The position numbers and the translations under genes are program-made. This document shows positions 1-8,668 of a stretch of DNA of 64,000 nt, in pieces; the first letter of the stretch is position 1, and every line of letters begins with the position of its first letter. The stretch comes from Rhizobium johnstonii 3841 (GTDB lineage: Bacteria > Pseudomonadota > Alphaproteobacteria > Rhizobiales > Rhizobiaceae): NCBI RefSeq assembly GCF_000009265.1, contig NC_008380.1, positions 377,501 through 441,500 on the forward strand, in the 5' to 3' direction. The notes beneath the pieces are model-generated. The model saw only the letters and a list, made by a program, of their open reading frames with translations. It was not told where the DNA came from and did no database searches.

Positions 1-160
1 CGCCGCAGATGACAAGCAAGGTGAGCGCGCCGAACAGGCAGCGCCAGAAGACCACGCCGCTGACCGGCTGACCCGACATGACGACGAACCAGCCGATCGT
101 TCCCGAGATCAGCATCGCTGCCGTCATTTCCGCCGTGCCTCGTCTGATGTCGCTGCCCAT
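1..160 (-). CDS. EamA/DMT-family transporter, N-terminal part (cut by window edge)
   Basis: The 53 visible residues begin MGSDIRRGTAEMTAAMLISG and continue as alternating hydrophobic segments with a GWFVV...SGVVFWRCLFGAL pattern. This is the first helix and second-helix entry typical of drug/metabolite transporters of the EamA family, where the R-C/R-x-x-F motif follows a small periplasmic turn. A good ribosome site (GGAGGCA) sits just upstream of the ATG. The gene is divergent from the Lrp/AsnC gene that starts at 272, so that regulator may control it. Substrate cannot be told. The rest lies outside the window. Confidence 0.65.
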   Translation of the reverse strand, partial: MGSDIRRGTAEMTAAMLISGTIGWFVVMSGQPVSGVVFWRCLFGALTLLVICG

Positions 161-215
161 GATTGCCTCCATTTCGGTGACATAAGAATATTGCGGCGAG
201 AGGCGATTTTATATA

Positions 216-259
216 AGGATAAGAAGGAAAATGAACGAATTATCCTAATCATAATAGGA
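216..259. promoter_or_regulatory. candidate Lrp operator between divergent genes
   Basis: An AT-rich stretch between the transporter and the Lrp gene carries nested inverted repeats: AGGATAA at 216-222 with TTATCCT at 240-246, and TCCTA at 243-247 with TAGGA at 255-259. The last arm overlaps the ribosome site of the Lrp gene. Lrp/AsnC proteins commonly bind such sites to control themselves and a divergent neighbour; binding here is inferred. Confidence 0.35.
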
Positions 260-271
260 GAAGAGATCGCC

Positions 272-736
272 GTGGCTAATGATGTTCAATCGCTCGACGA
301 AATCGATCAGGCCATTCTGGAGGCGTTGGCCGGCAATGCGCGGATCTCGCTGAAGGAGCTGGCGCAGCAGGTCGGCCTGTCTTCGCCGAGTGCCGCCGAG
401 CGCCTGCGCCGGCTGGAGGAGCGCGGCGTCATCAAGGCCTTCACCATCGATCTCGATCTCGCCACCATCGGTTATCCCCTGCAGGCGATCGTGCGCGTGC
501 GTCCGCTGCCGGGACAGCTGCACATCGTCGAGCGGATCATCCAGGACATTCCCGAAATCATCGAATGCGACAAGGTGACGGGTGATGATTGTTTTATCGC
601 CCGCCTGGTCATCCGCTCGATGGCCGACCTCGACGGCATTCTCGACCGGGTTGCCGAAAGGGCGGAGACCAACACGGCGATGATCAAAGCCTCGCCCGTC
701 AAACGCCGCCTGCCGCCGCTTTCCCGCCGGAAATAG
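272..736 (+). CDS. Lrp/AsnC family transcriptional regulator
   Basis: The product is a 154-residue DNA-binding regulator. The N-terminal third has the AsnC winged-helix pattern (LDEIDQAILEALAGNARISLKEL, then LSSPSAAERLRRLEERGVIKAF). The C-terminal half is the RAM ligand-binding/oligomerisation domain, including a VTGDDCFIARLVI strand. I chose the GTG at 272 because AGGAGAAGAG lies just upstream and because this start gives the usual Lrp length; an in-frame ATG at 191 would add an unlikely low-complexity leader. It is divergent from the EamA transporter, and such pairs often encode amino-acid exporters with their sensor. The ligand is unknown. Confidence 0.85.
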   Translation: MANDVQSLDEIDQAILEALAGNARISLKELAQQVGLSSPSAAERLRRLEERGVIKAFTIDLDLATIGYPLQAIVRVRPLPGQLHIVERIIQDIPEIIECDKVTGDDCFIARLVIRSMADLDGILDRVAERAETNTAMIKASPVKRRLPPLSRRK

Positions 737-742
737 GGGGAT

Positions 743-1642
743 CTAGAATTCCGCCATCGGCGACAGCATCGCCGGAAAATCCGGGGTGGCGTCGCCGAGC
801 CCGCGCAGCATCAGCCTCGTGCCGCTCTCCAATGATTGTGGAACACCCTCCCAGCCGAGCTTGTCGGGACGAAAAAGCACCTCGACGGAAGCGGGGGCGA
901 TCTCCAGTCCGGCGAGGATCGCGGCAAGCGGCGGCATGTCAGCCGCCACGACGTCGAGAAGGCTGAAGCGGCCCGTCTCATCGATCTTCCAGGCGATCAC
1001 CGCCTGTTTGTCTTCCAGGAAGCTGATCCGGACATCGGGATCGAGCCGGGTGTTGATCAGAAACATCGCCGCATTGCCTGTGACCGCCAGCGAGGTCGAA
1101 ACCGGGCTTCGTCCTTTCAACAGCGAATGCAGCAGCGCAAGATCATCCGCATTCGTCGGTAAAAGTGGCCGGGCGGGTGCGGCTGGTGTCGAAGGGGCGG
1201 GTGCCGCTCCCTCGTATCGGTGCAGCGGTATCGCGCGGAAACCGTAGGCTTCGTAGAGCGACGGCTTGTCGGTATAAAGGATGACGGCTTCAAAACCCTG
1301 CTTCTCGCACCAGTCGAGCGCTTTTACCGTGACGTCGCGATAGAGGCCGCGGCCGCGCCATGGCGGCCGCACGGCGCCGGATTGCAGCCCGGCGGCATGG
1401 ACGATCCTGTCGTTGAGGACGAAGGGCAGCGCAAAGGCCGAAATATTGGCCGCAAGCCCACCGTCGGCATCAAACCAGCCGAAGGGCATGCTCGTCGGAT
1501 CGGGTCCGCCGAGCTGCTGCAGCGGTCCGATATCGATGCCGAAAATATCCCTGAGCAGGCAGACCAGCGCCGCCCAGCCGGCAGGGTCGCCGAAATAGTC
1601 CTGCCGGAAGGTCAGGCCAGCGCTGTCGAGGCGTTGTGCCAT
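743..1642 (-). CDS. GNAT family N-acetyltransferase
   Basis: This 299-residue protein resembles Eis-like acetyltransferases. The acetyl-CoA binding region is seen as VRPPWRGRGLYRDVTVKALD (the R/Q-x-x-G-R-G/A loop) around residues 90-110, followed by the GNAT strand and helix with LYEAYGFRAIPLHRY. A second, degenerate C-terminal half is compatible with the two-domain Eis layout. Its start codon overlaps the dut stop by one base (TGATG), so the two are translationally coupled. The substrate is not predictable from sequence. Confidence 0.75.
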   Translation of the reverse strand: MAQRLDSAGLTFRQDYFGDPAGWAALVCLLRDIFGIDIGPLQQLGGPDPTSMPFGWFDADGGLAANISAFALPFVLNDRIVHAAGLQSGAVRPPWRGRGLYRDVTVKALDWCEKQGFEAVILYTDKPSLYEAYGFRAIPLHRYEGAAPAPSTPAAPARPLLPTNADDLALLHSLLKGRSPVSTSLAVTGNAAMFLINTRLDPDVRISFLEDKQAVIAWKIDETGRFSLLDVVAADMPPLAAILAGLEIAPASVEVLFRPDKLGWEGVPQSLESGTRLMLRGLGDATPDFPAMLSPMAEF

Positions 1643-2112
1643 CAGACGCCGGTGGAGCCGAAGCCGCCTGCGCCGCGCATCGTTTCGCTGGCCTCGGTGA
1701 TCTCGGCCACCCGCATCTGGGTCACAGGCGCGATCACCATCTGGGCGATACGCATGCCGCGCGAGATGACAAAGGCTTCCTCGCCGAGATTGGCGAGCAG
1801 TACCTTCACTTCGCCGCGATAGTCGCTATCGACGGTGCCCGGCGAATTCAGGCAGGTGATACCGTTTTTGAAGGCCAGGCCGGAACGCGGCCGAACCTGT
1901 CCCTCGAAACCTTCGGGGATCTCGAAGATGAAGCCGGTCGGCACCAGCGCCCGCTTGCCGGGCAGAAGTGTCAGCGGTGCCGCCTCGTCGACGGCGGCAC
2001 GCAGGTCCATGCCGGCCGCTCCCTTGCTTTCATAGGCGGGCAGATCGAGGCCTTCGCCATTGGCTAAGCGGATGAGGTTCAGCGTCGGGCTGAGATCGTG
2101 ATGAATGGTCAT
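1642..2112 (-). CDS. dut: dUTP diphosphatase
   Basis: Hydrolyses dUTP to dUMP and pyrophosphate, keeping uracil out of DNA and supplying thymidylate synthesis. The 156 residues carry the five motifs of the homotrimeric enzyme in order: AAGMDLRA, the [11 protein letters not shown] motif with its catalytic-loop Ser, [11 protein letters not shown], and a C-terminal [11 protein letters not shown] arm that closes over the active site. Length is normal. It is coupled to the GNAT gene downstream. In several rhizobia, as I recall, dut directly follows coaBC; here about 10.8 kb separates them. Confidence 0.95.
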   Translation of the reverse strand: MTIHHDLSPTLNLIRLANGEGLDLPAYESKGAAGMDLRAAVDEAAPLTLLPGKRALVPTGFIFEIPEGFEGQVRPRSGLAFKNGITCLNSPGTVDSDYRGEVKVLLANLGEEAFVISRGMRIAQMVIAPVTQMRVAEITEASETMRGAGGFGSTGV

Positions 2113-2203
2113 GGCCCATTACTTTGCGCCCGAAGGCCCGAGGTCAATTGCATTGCCGGGCTTTAATCGCTAGATACGCGGCAATTCCACAGGATTCACA
2201 AGC

Positions 2204-3787
2204 ATGGCCGAAAGTCTCGCCGAGGCGGTCTCCCGCCGCCGCACATTCGCTATTATCGCCCACCCGGACGCGGGTAAGACGACGCTCACCGAAAAGCTGC
2301 TGCTGTTCGGCGGCGCCATTCAGCTTGCCGGCGAAGTCAAGGCGAAGAAGGATCGCATGCAGACGCGCTCCGACTGGATGAAGATCGAGCGCGAACGCGG
2401 CATCTCCGTCGTCACCTCGGTGATGACCTTCGAATATAACGACAATGTCTTCAATATCCTCGACACGCCGGGTCACGAGGATTTCGCCGACGACACCTAT
2501 CGCACGCTGACCGCCGTCGACGCCGCCGTCATGGTCATCGATGCGGCCAAGGGTATCGAGCCGCGCACGCTGAAGCTTTTCGAAGTCTGCCGCATGCGCG
2601 ATATCCCGATCATCACCTTCATCAACAAGATGGACCGCGAAAGCCGCGATCCCTTCGAGATCCTCGACGAGGTGGAAGAGAAGCTGGCGCTGGATACGGC
2701 GCCGATCACCTGGCCGATCGGCCGCTCGAAGACCTTTTGCGGATCCTATAATATCGCCGCCAACACGGTGCGCGGTTCGGATACCGAAATCGAGGGAACG
2801 CCGGTCAATGGCCCGCAAAGCGTGGCCGGCAGGCTGCCGGAAAACGAGCGCCAGGTCTTCGTCGAGGAGACCGAGCTGGCGATCGAGGCCTGCCGTCCGT
2901 TCGACCGTCAGGCCTTCCTGGAAGGTCATATGACGCCTGTCTTTTTCGGCTCGGCGTTGCGCAACTACGGCGTTCGCGACCTCATCAACGCGCTCGGCGA
3001 TTTTGCGCCGCCGCCGCGTGACCAGGTCGCCGATACGAGGACCGTGCACGCGACCGACGACAAGATGACGGCCTTCGTCTTCAAGATCCAGGCGAACATG
3101 GACCCCAACCACCGCGACCGCATCGCCTTTGCCCGCATCTGCTCCGGCAAGCTCGAGCGCGGCATGAAGGCAAGGCTTGCCCGCACCGGCAAACAGCTCG
3201 GCCTGACGGCGCCGCAATTCTTCTTCGCCTCGCAGCGCCAGCTCGCCGACACCGCCTATGCCGGCGACGTCGTCGGCATTCCCAACCACGGGACGCTCCG
3301 GATCGGCGATACGCTGACAGAAGGTGAATCGCTGGTCTTCCAGGGCGTACCGAACTTCTCGCCGGAAATCCTGCGCCGCGTGCGTCTGGAAGATGCGATG
3401 AAGGCGAAGAAGCTGAAGGAAGCCCTGCAGCAGATGGCCGAGGAAGGCGTCGTCCAGCTGTTCTCGCCGGAAGACGGCTCGCCGGCGATCGTCGGCGTCG
3501 TCGGCGCCCTGCAGCTCGACGTCTTGAAGGAGCGGCTGATGGCCGAATACGGCCTGCCGGTCTCCTTCGAAATGTCGCGTTTCTCCGTCTGCCGCTGGAT
3601 TTCGGCCGAGCAGCCGGCCGATCTGGAAAAATTCCTCACCGTCAAGCGCGGCGATATCGCCCGCGATCTCGACGGCGATCCGGTCTTCCTCGCCCAGGAT
3701 GGTTTTTCGCTGCGCTACGAGTCCGAGCGCCATCCGGCGATCAAGATGGTCGCCATCAAGGAATATCACGCCGCCAAGGCGGCGTAA
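2204..3787 (+). CDS. prfC: peptide chain release factor 3
   Basis: RF3 is a ribosomal GTPase that ejects RF1/RF2 after peptide release. The 527 residues match the family length. The G domain is intact: P-loop AHPDAGKTTLTEK near residue 20, switch II DTPGHEDFADDTYRTL near 90, and NKMDRE near 145. These are followed by EF-Tu-like domain II and the RF3-specific C-terminal domain. The start follows a short intergenic region divergent from dut. It ends three bases before the stop of the convergent LysR gene. Confidence 0.95.
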   Translation: MAESLAEAVSRRRTFAIIAHPDAGKTTLTEKLLLFGGAIQLAGEVKAKKDRMQTRSDWMKIERERGISVVTSVMTFEYNDNVFNILDTPGHEDFADDTYRTLTAVDAAVMVIDAAKGIEPRTLKLFEVCRMRDIPIITFINKMDRESRDPFEILDEVEEKLALDTAPITWPIGRSKTFCGSYNIAANTVRGSDTEIEGTPVNGPQSVAGRLPENERQVFVEETELAIEACRPFDRQAFLEGHMTPVFFGSALRNYGVRDLINALGDFAPPPRDQVADTRTVHATDDKMTAFVFKIQANMDPNHRDRIAFARICSGKLERGMKARLARTGKQLGLTAPQFFFASQRQLADTAYAGDVVGIPNHGTLRIGDTLTEGESLVFQGVPNFSPEILRRVRLEDAMKAKKLKEALQQMAEEGVVQLFSPEDGSPAIVGVVGALQLDVLKERLMAEYGLPVSFEMSRFSVCRWISAEQPADLEKFLTVKRGDIARDLDGDPVFLAQDGFSLRYESERHPAIKMVAIKEYHAAKAA

Positions 3788-3790
3788 TCA

Positions 3791-4681
3791 TCATCCCGCC
3801 AGCCGTTCGGCCAGGAAGTCGACGACGGCGCGCACCGCCGGCAGCTGGCCGCGCCGGTGCGGCATCAGGATGGTCGTCTCGATGCTGCCGGCCGTCCATT
3901 CCGGCAGCACCCGCACCAGCCGCCCGTCTGCCAGCGCCTTGCGGCAGACGGATGTCGGCAGGCAGGTGATGCCAAGCCCCGACATGGCCATTTCCATCAA
4001 GACATAAGGCTCATCCGCGGCCATGACGGATTGCAGCGCGACGAGAACCTCGTCGCCGCCCGAGTAAAGCCGCCACAGGTCCTCCGTCAGGCTGGTCATG
4101 ATCGTCGCGTGCTGCGCCAGTTCCTCCGGGCGGCGTGGTTGCCCGTGGACGCTCACATAATCCGGCGAGGCGAGGATGAAGAACGGATGGCTGGCGAGCT
4201 TCCGCTGCACCAGCGCCGAATCCGGCAGCGGCGTCCGGTGGCTGCGCAGCGCAATATCGAAACCTTCCTGGACGATATCGACGAAGCGGTCCGTCACGTG
4301 CACGGAGAGCCGGAGCTTCGGATAGCGCACAGCCAGCGCCGGCAGATGCTCCGTCAAGGTAAACTGCGCCGTCGGCACCGAGGCGGTCAGGCGAACGCTG
4401 CCGGCGGGTTCGGCCAGATGCCGCCGCACGATGCCTTCGGCCATCTCCGCCTCGATGATCGAGGCCTGGGCATGCTGAAAGAATTCCCGGCCGAGTTCGG
4501 TCAGTGCGAAGCTTCGCGACGTGCGCTGGATCAGCCGCACACCAAGCCGTGCCTCCAGCTCCGCAACCCGCTTGCTCACCGTCGATTTCGGAATGCCGAG
4601 ATGCCTGGCGGCAGCGGTGAAGCTGCCGCTGTCGACGGCCTGTACGAAAAGATGGAGGTCGTTGAGGTTGAAGAGCGCCAT
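3791..4681 (-). CDS. LysR family transcriptional regulator
   Basis: The 296-residue protein has the LysR helix-turn-helix at its N terminus (LNDLHLFVQAVDSGSFTAAA, then GIPKSTVSKRVAELEARLGVRLIQRTSR), followed by a periplasmic-binding-protein-like effector domain. It looks like the AaeR/DsdC/CrgA side of the family. I start at 4681 (MALFNLND) because GGAAG precedes it and LysR proteins begin about ten residues before the helix-turn-helix; the longer in-frame extension is not family-like. It is divergent from a glutathione S-transferase-like gene, which is its likely target. Confidence 0.88.
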   Translation of the reverse strand: MALFNLNDLHLFVQAVDSGSFTAAARHLGIPKSTVSKRVAELEARLGVRLIQRTSRSFALTELGREFFQHAQASIIEAEMAEGIVRRHLAEPAGSVRLTASVPTAQFTLTEHLPALAVRYPKLRLSVHVTDRFVDIVQEGFDIALRSHRTPLPDSALVQRKLASHPFFILASPDYVSVHGQPRRPEELAQHATIMTSLTEDLWRLYSGGDEVLVALQSVMAADEPYVLMEMAMSGLGITCLPTSVCRKALADGRLVRVLPEWTAGSIETTILMPHRRGQLPAVRAVVDFLAERLAG

Positions 4682-4795
4682 TGCCAGCTTCCAGATATGT
4701 GGACATTGCGATGCATTTATAGCCTCTACCGCATGATCGTCCACATCATCACATTCATCGCGTCCAAACGGGTTCAATTCTGAAAGGAACGATTG

Positions 4796-5503
4796 ATGTC
4801 ACCCATATTGTTTTACGGCGTGCCGGAGGGCTGCTCCTTTGGCTCGATCGTCGCGTTGGAATGGTCCGGCCTGCCTTACCGGCTCTGCCGCGTCGAGATG
4901 CCGGAAATAGTCTCCAGCGAAGAATACAAGCGGATCAACATGGTCGGCGAAACGCCGTCGCTGCTGCTCGAAGATGGCAGGACGATCAGCGAAAGCATGG
5001 CGATCCTCCACCATATCGGCGCCTGTACGATCGGCAGCGGTCTGGGTTTTGCGCAGGGCTCGGCAGATTTCGATCGGCTGAATCAGATGCTGGCCTTTCT
5101 CAACACCACCTTCTTCCAGGCCTTCGGCCCGCTCTGGTATGCGATCGAGCATCCGCTGGAGCCGGAAGAGAAGCAGGCCCTCACGGCCTATGGCATCGCC
5201 GCGGTCGAAAAGGCGCATCATAGGCTGGAGCGTCTGCTCGATGGCCGCGAATGGCTTCTCGGCAACGGCCCGAGCTTGGCGGACGCCTATTTCGTCGGCA
5301 TCGCCCGTTGGAACGACTTTCACAAGGTCGTCGACCGCCGGCAGTTTCCCGGCCTGCATCGCCTCTATGAGCGCATGCAGCAGGAGCCGGCCGTGCGTTT
5401 TGCCCATGCGATCGAGCATCGGCAGGAGGCGAAAAGCAGCGGCGGTTTCCGCGGCGAGGTCGATCTGGCCGAGGGGCTCGGCCTATTGAAACAGGCGGCC
5501 TGA
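4796..5503 (+). CDS. glutathione S-transferase family protein
   Basis: The 235-residue protein has a thioredoxin-fold N-terminal domain (ILFYGVPEGCSFGSIVALEWSG, with the cis-Pro/Glu-Ser glutathione site visible as GETPSLLLEDGRTISESMAIL) and an all-helical C-terminal domain with the N-capping motif LADAYFVGIARW. A Ser/Cys near residue 12 could be the catalytic residue. ATG at 4796 is preferred over the TTG one codon earlier because AAAGGAA is well spaced. It is divergent from the LysR gene at 3791-4681. The substrate is unknown. Confidence 0.82.
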   Translation: MSPILFYGVPEGCSFGSIVALEWSGLPYRLCRVEMPEIVSSEEYKRINMVGETPSLLLEDGRTISESMAILHHIGACTIGSGLGFAQGSADFDRLNQMLAFLNTTFFQAFGPLWYAIEHPLEPEEKQALTAYGIAAVEKAHHRLERLLDGREWLLGNGPSLADAYFVGIARWNDFHKVVDRRQFPGLHRLYERMQQEPAVRFAHAIEHRQEAKSSGGFRGEVDLAEGLGLLKQAA

Positions 5504-5548
5504 TCGCCTCAGCCGTCGCGCCCCTGCGGTGCGGCGGCCGATCTGCCG

Positions 5549-5935
5549 TCAGCCGGCGGCGATGATTTCGATCTCGACCAGCCAGTCGTCGCGCAGCGTT
5601 TCGACGATGATCGCCGTGGTCGGCACGGCGCGGCCGCCAAGCGCCCGAACACGGGCATTCTGGTTCGCCTCCATAAAGACGCCGTCGCTGAGATAGCTCG
5701 TCAGCCGCACGATATTGTCCACCGTCATATCAGCGGAGGTGAGGATGGCGCGCAGATTGAACCAGATGAGCTCCAACTGGCCCTCCAGATCCGCCGCCGC
5801 CATTCCCTGTTGATCGAGACCCATGGTGCCGCTGACGAAGAGCAGCCGGGACGATTGCCTGACCTCGAGCGCATGGATGTAATCGGGGCTCGCCGCATAG
5901 ATCCCGTTTGCCGGATTGTGCGCGATCATCTCCAT
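5549..5935 (-). CDS. RidA family protein
   Basis: The 128-residue protein belongs to the YjgF/YER057c/UK114 (Rid) family, trimeric enamine/imine deaminases that clear reactive 2-aminoacrylate-type intermediates. Visible family features are LLFVSGTMGLD, the helix LEGQLELIWFNLRAIL, the strand DNIVRLTSYLSD, and the C-terminal VETLRDDWLVEIEIIAAG. The canonical Arg (about residue 105 in RidA, in a 'P-x-R-x' context) is not in its usual place, so this may be one of the non-deaminating Rid subfamilies. It is divergent from an Lrp/AsnC gene, a common pairing in amino-acid catabolism. Confidence 0.82.
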   Translation of the reverse strand: MEMIAHNPANGIYAASPDYIHALEVRQSSRLLFVSGTMGLDQQGMAAADLEGQLELIWFNLRAILTSADMTVDNIVRLTSYLSDGVFMEANQNARVRALGGRAVPTTAIIVETLRDDWLVEIEIIAAG

Positions 5936-5964
5936 GAGATTCCTCCTCTTCCGAATATCCTATT

Positions 5965-5994
5965 GAAGAATGTCAGTATCGGCGATTATTCTTC
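5965..5994. promoter_or_regulatory. candidate Lrp operator in the ridA-lrp divergent gap
   Basis: GAAGAAT at 5965-5971 is mirrored by ATTCTTC at 5988-5994 in the 81-bp gap between the Rid gene and the Lrp gene. A further GAAGAAT lies inside the Lrp reading frame near 6084. Spacing and context fit an Lrp-type operator controlling both genes; this is inferred. Confidence 0.3.
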
Positions 5995-6016
5995 GGCAGA
6001 AAGGGGAGTTTGCGGA

Positions 6017-6544
6017 ATGGCGAAAAATACAGACGATCTTCGGCTGGGACGCAGGCAGCAGCCGGTCATCGATGCATTCGACCGAAGAATATTAGCCGCG
6101 CTCGCCGCCGACAGCAGCCAGAGCTATGCCAGGCTTGGCGAAGCGGTCGGCCTGTCGGCGCCGGCCGTGCATGAACGGGTGCGTCGCCTGAGGCAATCCG
6201 GCGCCATCAAGGGCGTGCATGCTGCGCTGGATGGCGCAGCGCTTGGCAAGCCGCTGCTTGCCTTCGTGCATGTGGAGGCGGCCGGCTGGGGCAAGAGCGA
6301 GCGACTGATGCAGGTCCTGCAGTTTCCCGAGGTCGAGGAGATGCATTCGGTCGCCGGCGACACCAGCGTTCTCTTCAAGGTCCGCACCGCCAGCCCGCAG
6401 GCCTTGGAAGCTTTTCTCGCCCAGATCCACGCCGTTCCCGGCGTCACCGGCACCCGCAGCTATATTGCGCTTTCCACCTATCTGGAGCGTCCCGTACAGG
6501 CCGGCGTCACCGATAGCTGGCCGGACATGCCTCTGCCGGAATGA
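6017..6544 (+). CDS. Lrp/AsnC family transcriptional regulator
   Basis: The 175-residue protein has the AsnC winged helix (FDRRILAALAADSSQSYARLGEAVGLSAPAVHERVRRLRQSGAIKG) and a C-terminal RAM domain (VAGDTSVLFKVRT). I start at 6017 (MAKNTDD), preceded by AAAGGGGAG; the longer open frame upstream would overlap the divergent Rid gene. The N-terminal extension of about 20 residues before the helix-turn-helix is Lys/Asp/Arg-rich. It probably regulates the divergent Rid gene. Confidence 0.87.
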   Translation: MAKNTDDLRLGRRQQPVIDAFDRRILAALAADSSQSYARLGEAVGLSAPAVHERVRRLRQSGAIKGVHAALDGAALGKPLLAFVHVEAAGWGKSERLMQVLQFPEVEEMHSVAGDTSVLFKVRTASPQALEAFLAQIHAVPGVTGTRSYIALSTYLERPVQAGVTDSWPDMPLPE

Positions 6545-6570
6545 AGGCGGGATGTTAAGCCGAGGCCAGC

Positions 6571-6972
6571 CTAATCCTCGCCCTCGAAGCGTGGAAGCGT
6601 TTCGATATTCTCCACTCCGGGCAGGGCCGAGCGGCACCATATCTGTTTCCTCGGCACCAGTTCCTGCCGCTGGTCGATGCTGCCGACGCGAATGCCGATC
6701 GCGCCGCCTTCGCCGTCCGTGCGGTAGAGCGGCGATCCGCAATTCGGGCAGAAGAATTGCCGGCTGAGACCACCGCTGTCGCCATATTTTGCGTAGCCTC
6801 TCGGCTCGCCTGAAGTGAGCGTGAAACTTTCCGGCCGCGCCGGCGCGGTGATGCGATAGGCCGAGCCCGTCAACCGCTGGCAATCGGTGCAATGGCAGAT
6901 CGACACCCGCTGCGGGTCGATCTCCGCCTGATAGCGGATCGCGCCGCAGTGGCATCCTCCGGTAATATGCAT
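6571..6972 (-). CDS. GFA family protein (glutathione-dependent formaldehyde-activating enzyme fold)
   Basis: The 133-residue protein shows the zinc-binding Cys pattern of the GFA/CENP-V fold: GGCHCGAIRY near the N terminus, ICHCTDCQRLTGSAYR about 25 residues later, and FFCPNCGSPLYR near residue 80. Such proteins bind two Zn ions; the formaldehyde activity is established only for the founding member. I chose the ATG at 6972 because GGGGAC precedes it; an in-frame TTG lies two codons upstream. It is convergent with the Lrp gene. Confidence 0.85.
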   Translation of the reverse strand: MHITGGCHCGAIRYQAEIDPQRVSICHCTDCQRLTGSAYRITAPARPESFTLTSGEPRGYAKYGDSGGLSRQFFCPNCGSPLYRTDGEGGAIGIRVGSIDQRQELVPRKQIWCRSALPGVENIETLPRFEGED

Positions 6973-7038
6973 CGGCAAGTCCCCAAAGCAGGTCGCGCAA
7001 AACTGTACAGCGGTTTAGCGACAAAGACTCGCCGCGCT

Positions 7039-8568
7039 TTAGTCCGCCGGCTGAGCGGCTAAATGTGTGGCGTAGAAGGCTTTTGCATCCGCCGTGAAGG
7101 CGGCCCGCTGTTCAGCTCTTGTATAAAACATATGGCCGCCGCGATAAAGCTTCAGTCCGACACGGCCGCCGGCGAGCGAGGGCGGCAGATGGTCGACCAC
7201 GTAGCGGCTGACGCCATAAGGCGTCACCACATCGCTGTAGCCATGTGCGATCAGCAGATGGAAGGCCGGGTTCGCGGCGAGCAGTTGCCGGATGTCGTCG
7301 GTGGCGCTGGCCTGGAAGCGCGATCCGCCGCCGCGTCCGCCGCCCCATTCCCAGCGTCGGCTGATATCGCCGTCGAGCAGAGAATAGGTCATTTCGGTCC
7401 TGAACCCGAGTTCGTTGCGGGCGTAATCGGCAAAGGCGCCGCCATAGGCGCGGGTGAAACCGTCGAGGATGGCGTCGTCGCCGCGATCGTAATCCGATTC
7501 CGGGTAGGGATCGGGTGCTGCAAAGGAGGCGTCGTAGGAGCTCATCACCTCGCCGCTGCCGGCGTCCGAATGCTTGACGAAGGAACTGCCGAGGAAGCCG
7601 CGGTTGCGGCTGACGATATCCTCGGGGATGCCCGTCAGGCGAGCGATCCTGCCGTAGAAGGCGGCGGCATCGGCCCCCGTCGGCGGCGGCCCGGCGAGCG
7701 TCGTCAGATAGTCTCCGAGCGCGAAGGTTTCGGCCTCCTTCTGCTTCTCTTCGTCAAAGGCCTTGTGCCGGTCGAGTTCGGCGGCGGCGAGCGACGGCAG
7801 CTCCAGTGCCGCGCCGAGCGCGAACTGATCGGCATTGAACATCAGCTGGCCCTCGATCAAGGGTGAAAGCATCACTGCGCCGGCGACGATGATGCCCTGG
7901 CTTTGCTGCAGCACGGAGGCGACCTTGGCGGCGCGGAAGCCGCCATAACTTTCGCCGAGAAGATATTTTGGCGAGGTGGAGCGGTTGTTGTGCGCGACAT
8001 AGAGCGCGATCGCCTTGGCAATGCTCTGGGCGTCGGCGTCGACGTTGTAATAGTTGGCGTCATCCGCCTTTGTCGTGCGGCTCCAGCCGGTGCCGATCGG
8101 ATCGATCAGCACGAGATCGGTGAAATCGAGCCAGCTTTGCGGGTTGTCGACGAGTTTCGCATTGGCGCCGTCACGTCCATCCGGCCCGAAATCGAGCACC
8201 TTCGGCCCGACCAGCCCGAGATGGAGATAAGCGGAAGCGGCACCCGGTCCGCCGTTAAAGGCAAAGGTCAGAGGCCGGTTCGCCCCGCTATCCCTTGCGA
8301 CATAAGCGGTGTAGAAGATCGCGCCGGTCTGCGCGCCGTCCTGGCCGAAGAGATCCAGCGTGCCGGCGGTGGCGGTATAGGCAAACTTCCGGTCGCCGAT
8401 CGTCAGCGCATGCTCGGTGACGGAATCGGGCGGCAACAGCTTCAGCACGCCGTCGCGCGCGCCGCTCTGGACATTTGCCCTCGGTTGATTGCTTTCCTGT
8501 GCATGGGACAGGGCAGGTGCCAGCGACGCCATAAACGTAGCGAGCAGAAACAGGGTTCGTATGCGCAA
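7039..8568 (-). CDS. secreted S10 family serine carboxypeptidase
   Basis: The 509-residue protein starts with a clear signal peptide (MRIRTLFLLATFMASLAPAL, cleavage after SHA-Q), so it is exported. The alpha/beta-hydrolase catalytic set of S10 peptidases is present: nucleophile Ser in GESYGG near residue 206, the upstream oxyanion/substrate segment NGGPGAASAYLHLGLVGP, the acid Asp in GYSDVVTPY, and the His in RGGHMFYT near residue 477. S10 enzymes cut C-terminal residues from peptides at acidic pH. It stands alone between a GFA gene and an MFS gene. Confidence 0.88.
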   Translation of the reverse strand: MRIRTLFLLATFMASLAPALSHAQESNQPRANVQSGARDGVLKLLPPDSVTEHALTIGDRKFAYTATAGTLDLFGQDGAQTGAIFYTAYVARDSGANRPLTFAFNGGPGAASAYLHLGLVGPKVLDFGPDGRDGANAKLVDNPQSWLDFTDLVLIDPIGTGWSRTTKADDANYYNVDADAQSIAKAIALYVAHNNRSTSPKYLLGESYGGFRAAKVASVLQQSQGIIVAGAVMLSPLIEGQLMFNADQFALGAALELPSLAAAELDRHKAFDEEKQKEAETFALGDYLTTLAGPPPTGADAAAFYGRIARLTGIPEDIVSRNRGFLGSSFVKHSDAGSGEVMSSYDASFAAPDPYPESDYDRGDDAILDGFTRAYGGAFADYARNELGFRTEMTYSLLDGDISRRWEWGGGRGGGSRFQASATDDIRQLLAANPAFHLLIAHGYSDVVTPYGVSRYVVDHLPPSLAGGRVGLKLYRGGHMFYTRAEQRAAFTADAKAFYATHLAAQPAD

Positions 8569-8668
8569 GATGTTTCCTCCGGCGGTCGGGATGAGAGGCT
8601 GAGATAGCGTAGCATCCGCGGCCGACGACCGGCATCAAGAGATGGTGATGGACAGGTGAGCGGGCGGA

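Noticed and set aside
2144..3769. 541-codon minus-strand open frame opposite prfC
   Set aside because: It mirrors the prfC codons, has no domain, and lacks a ribosome site.
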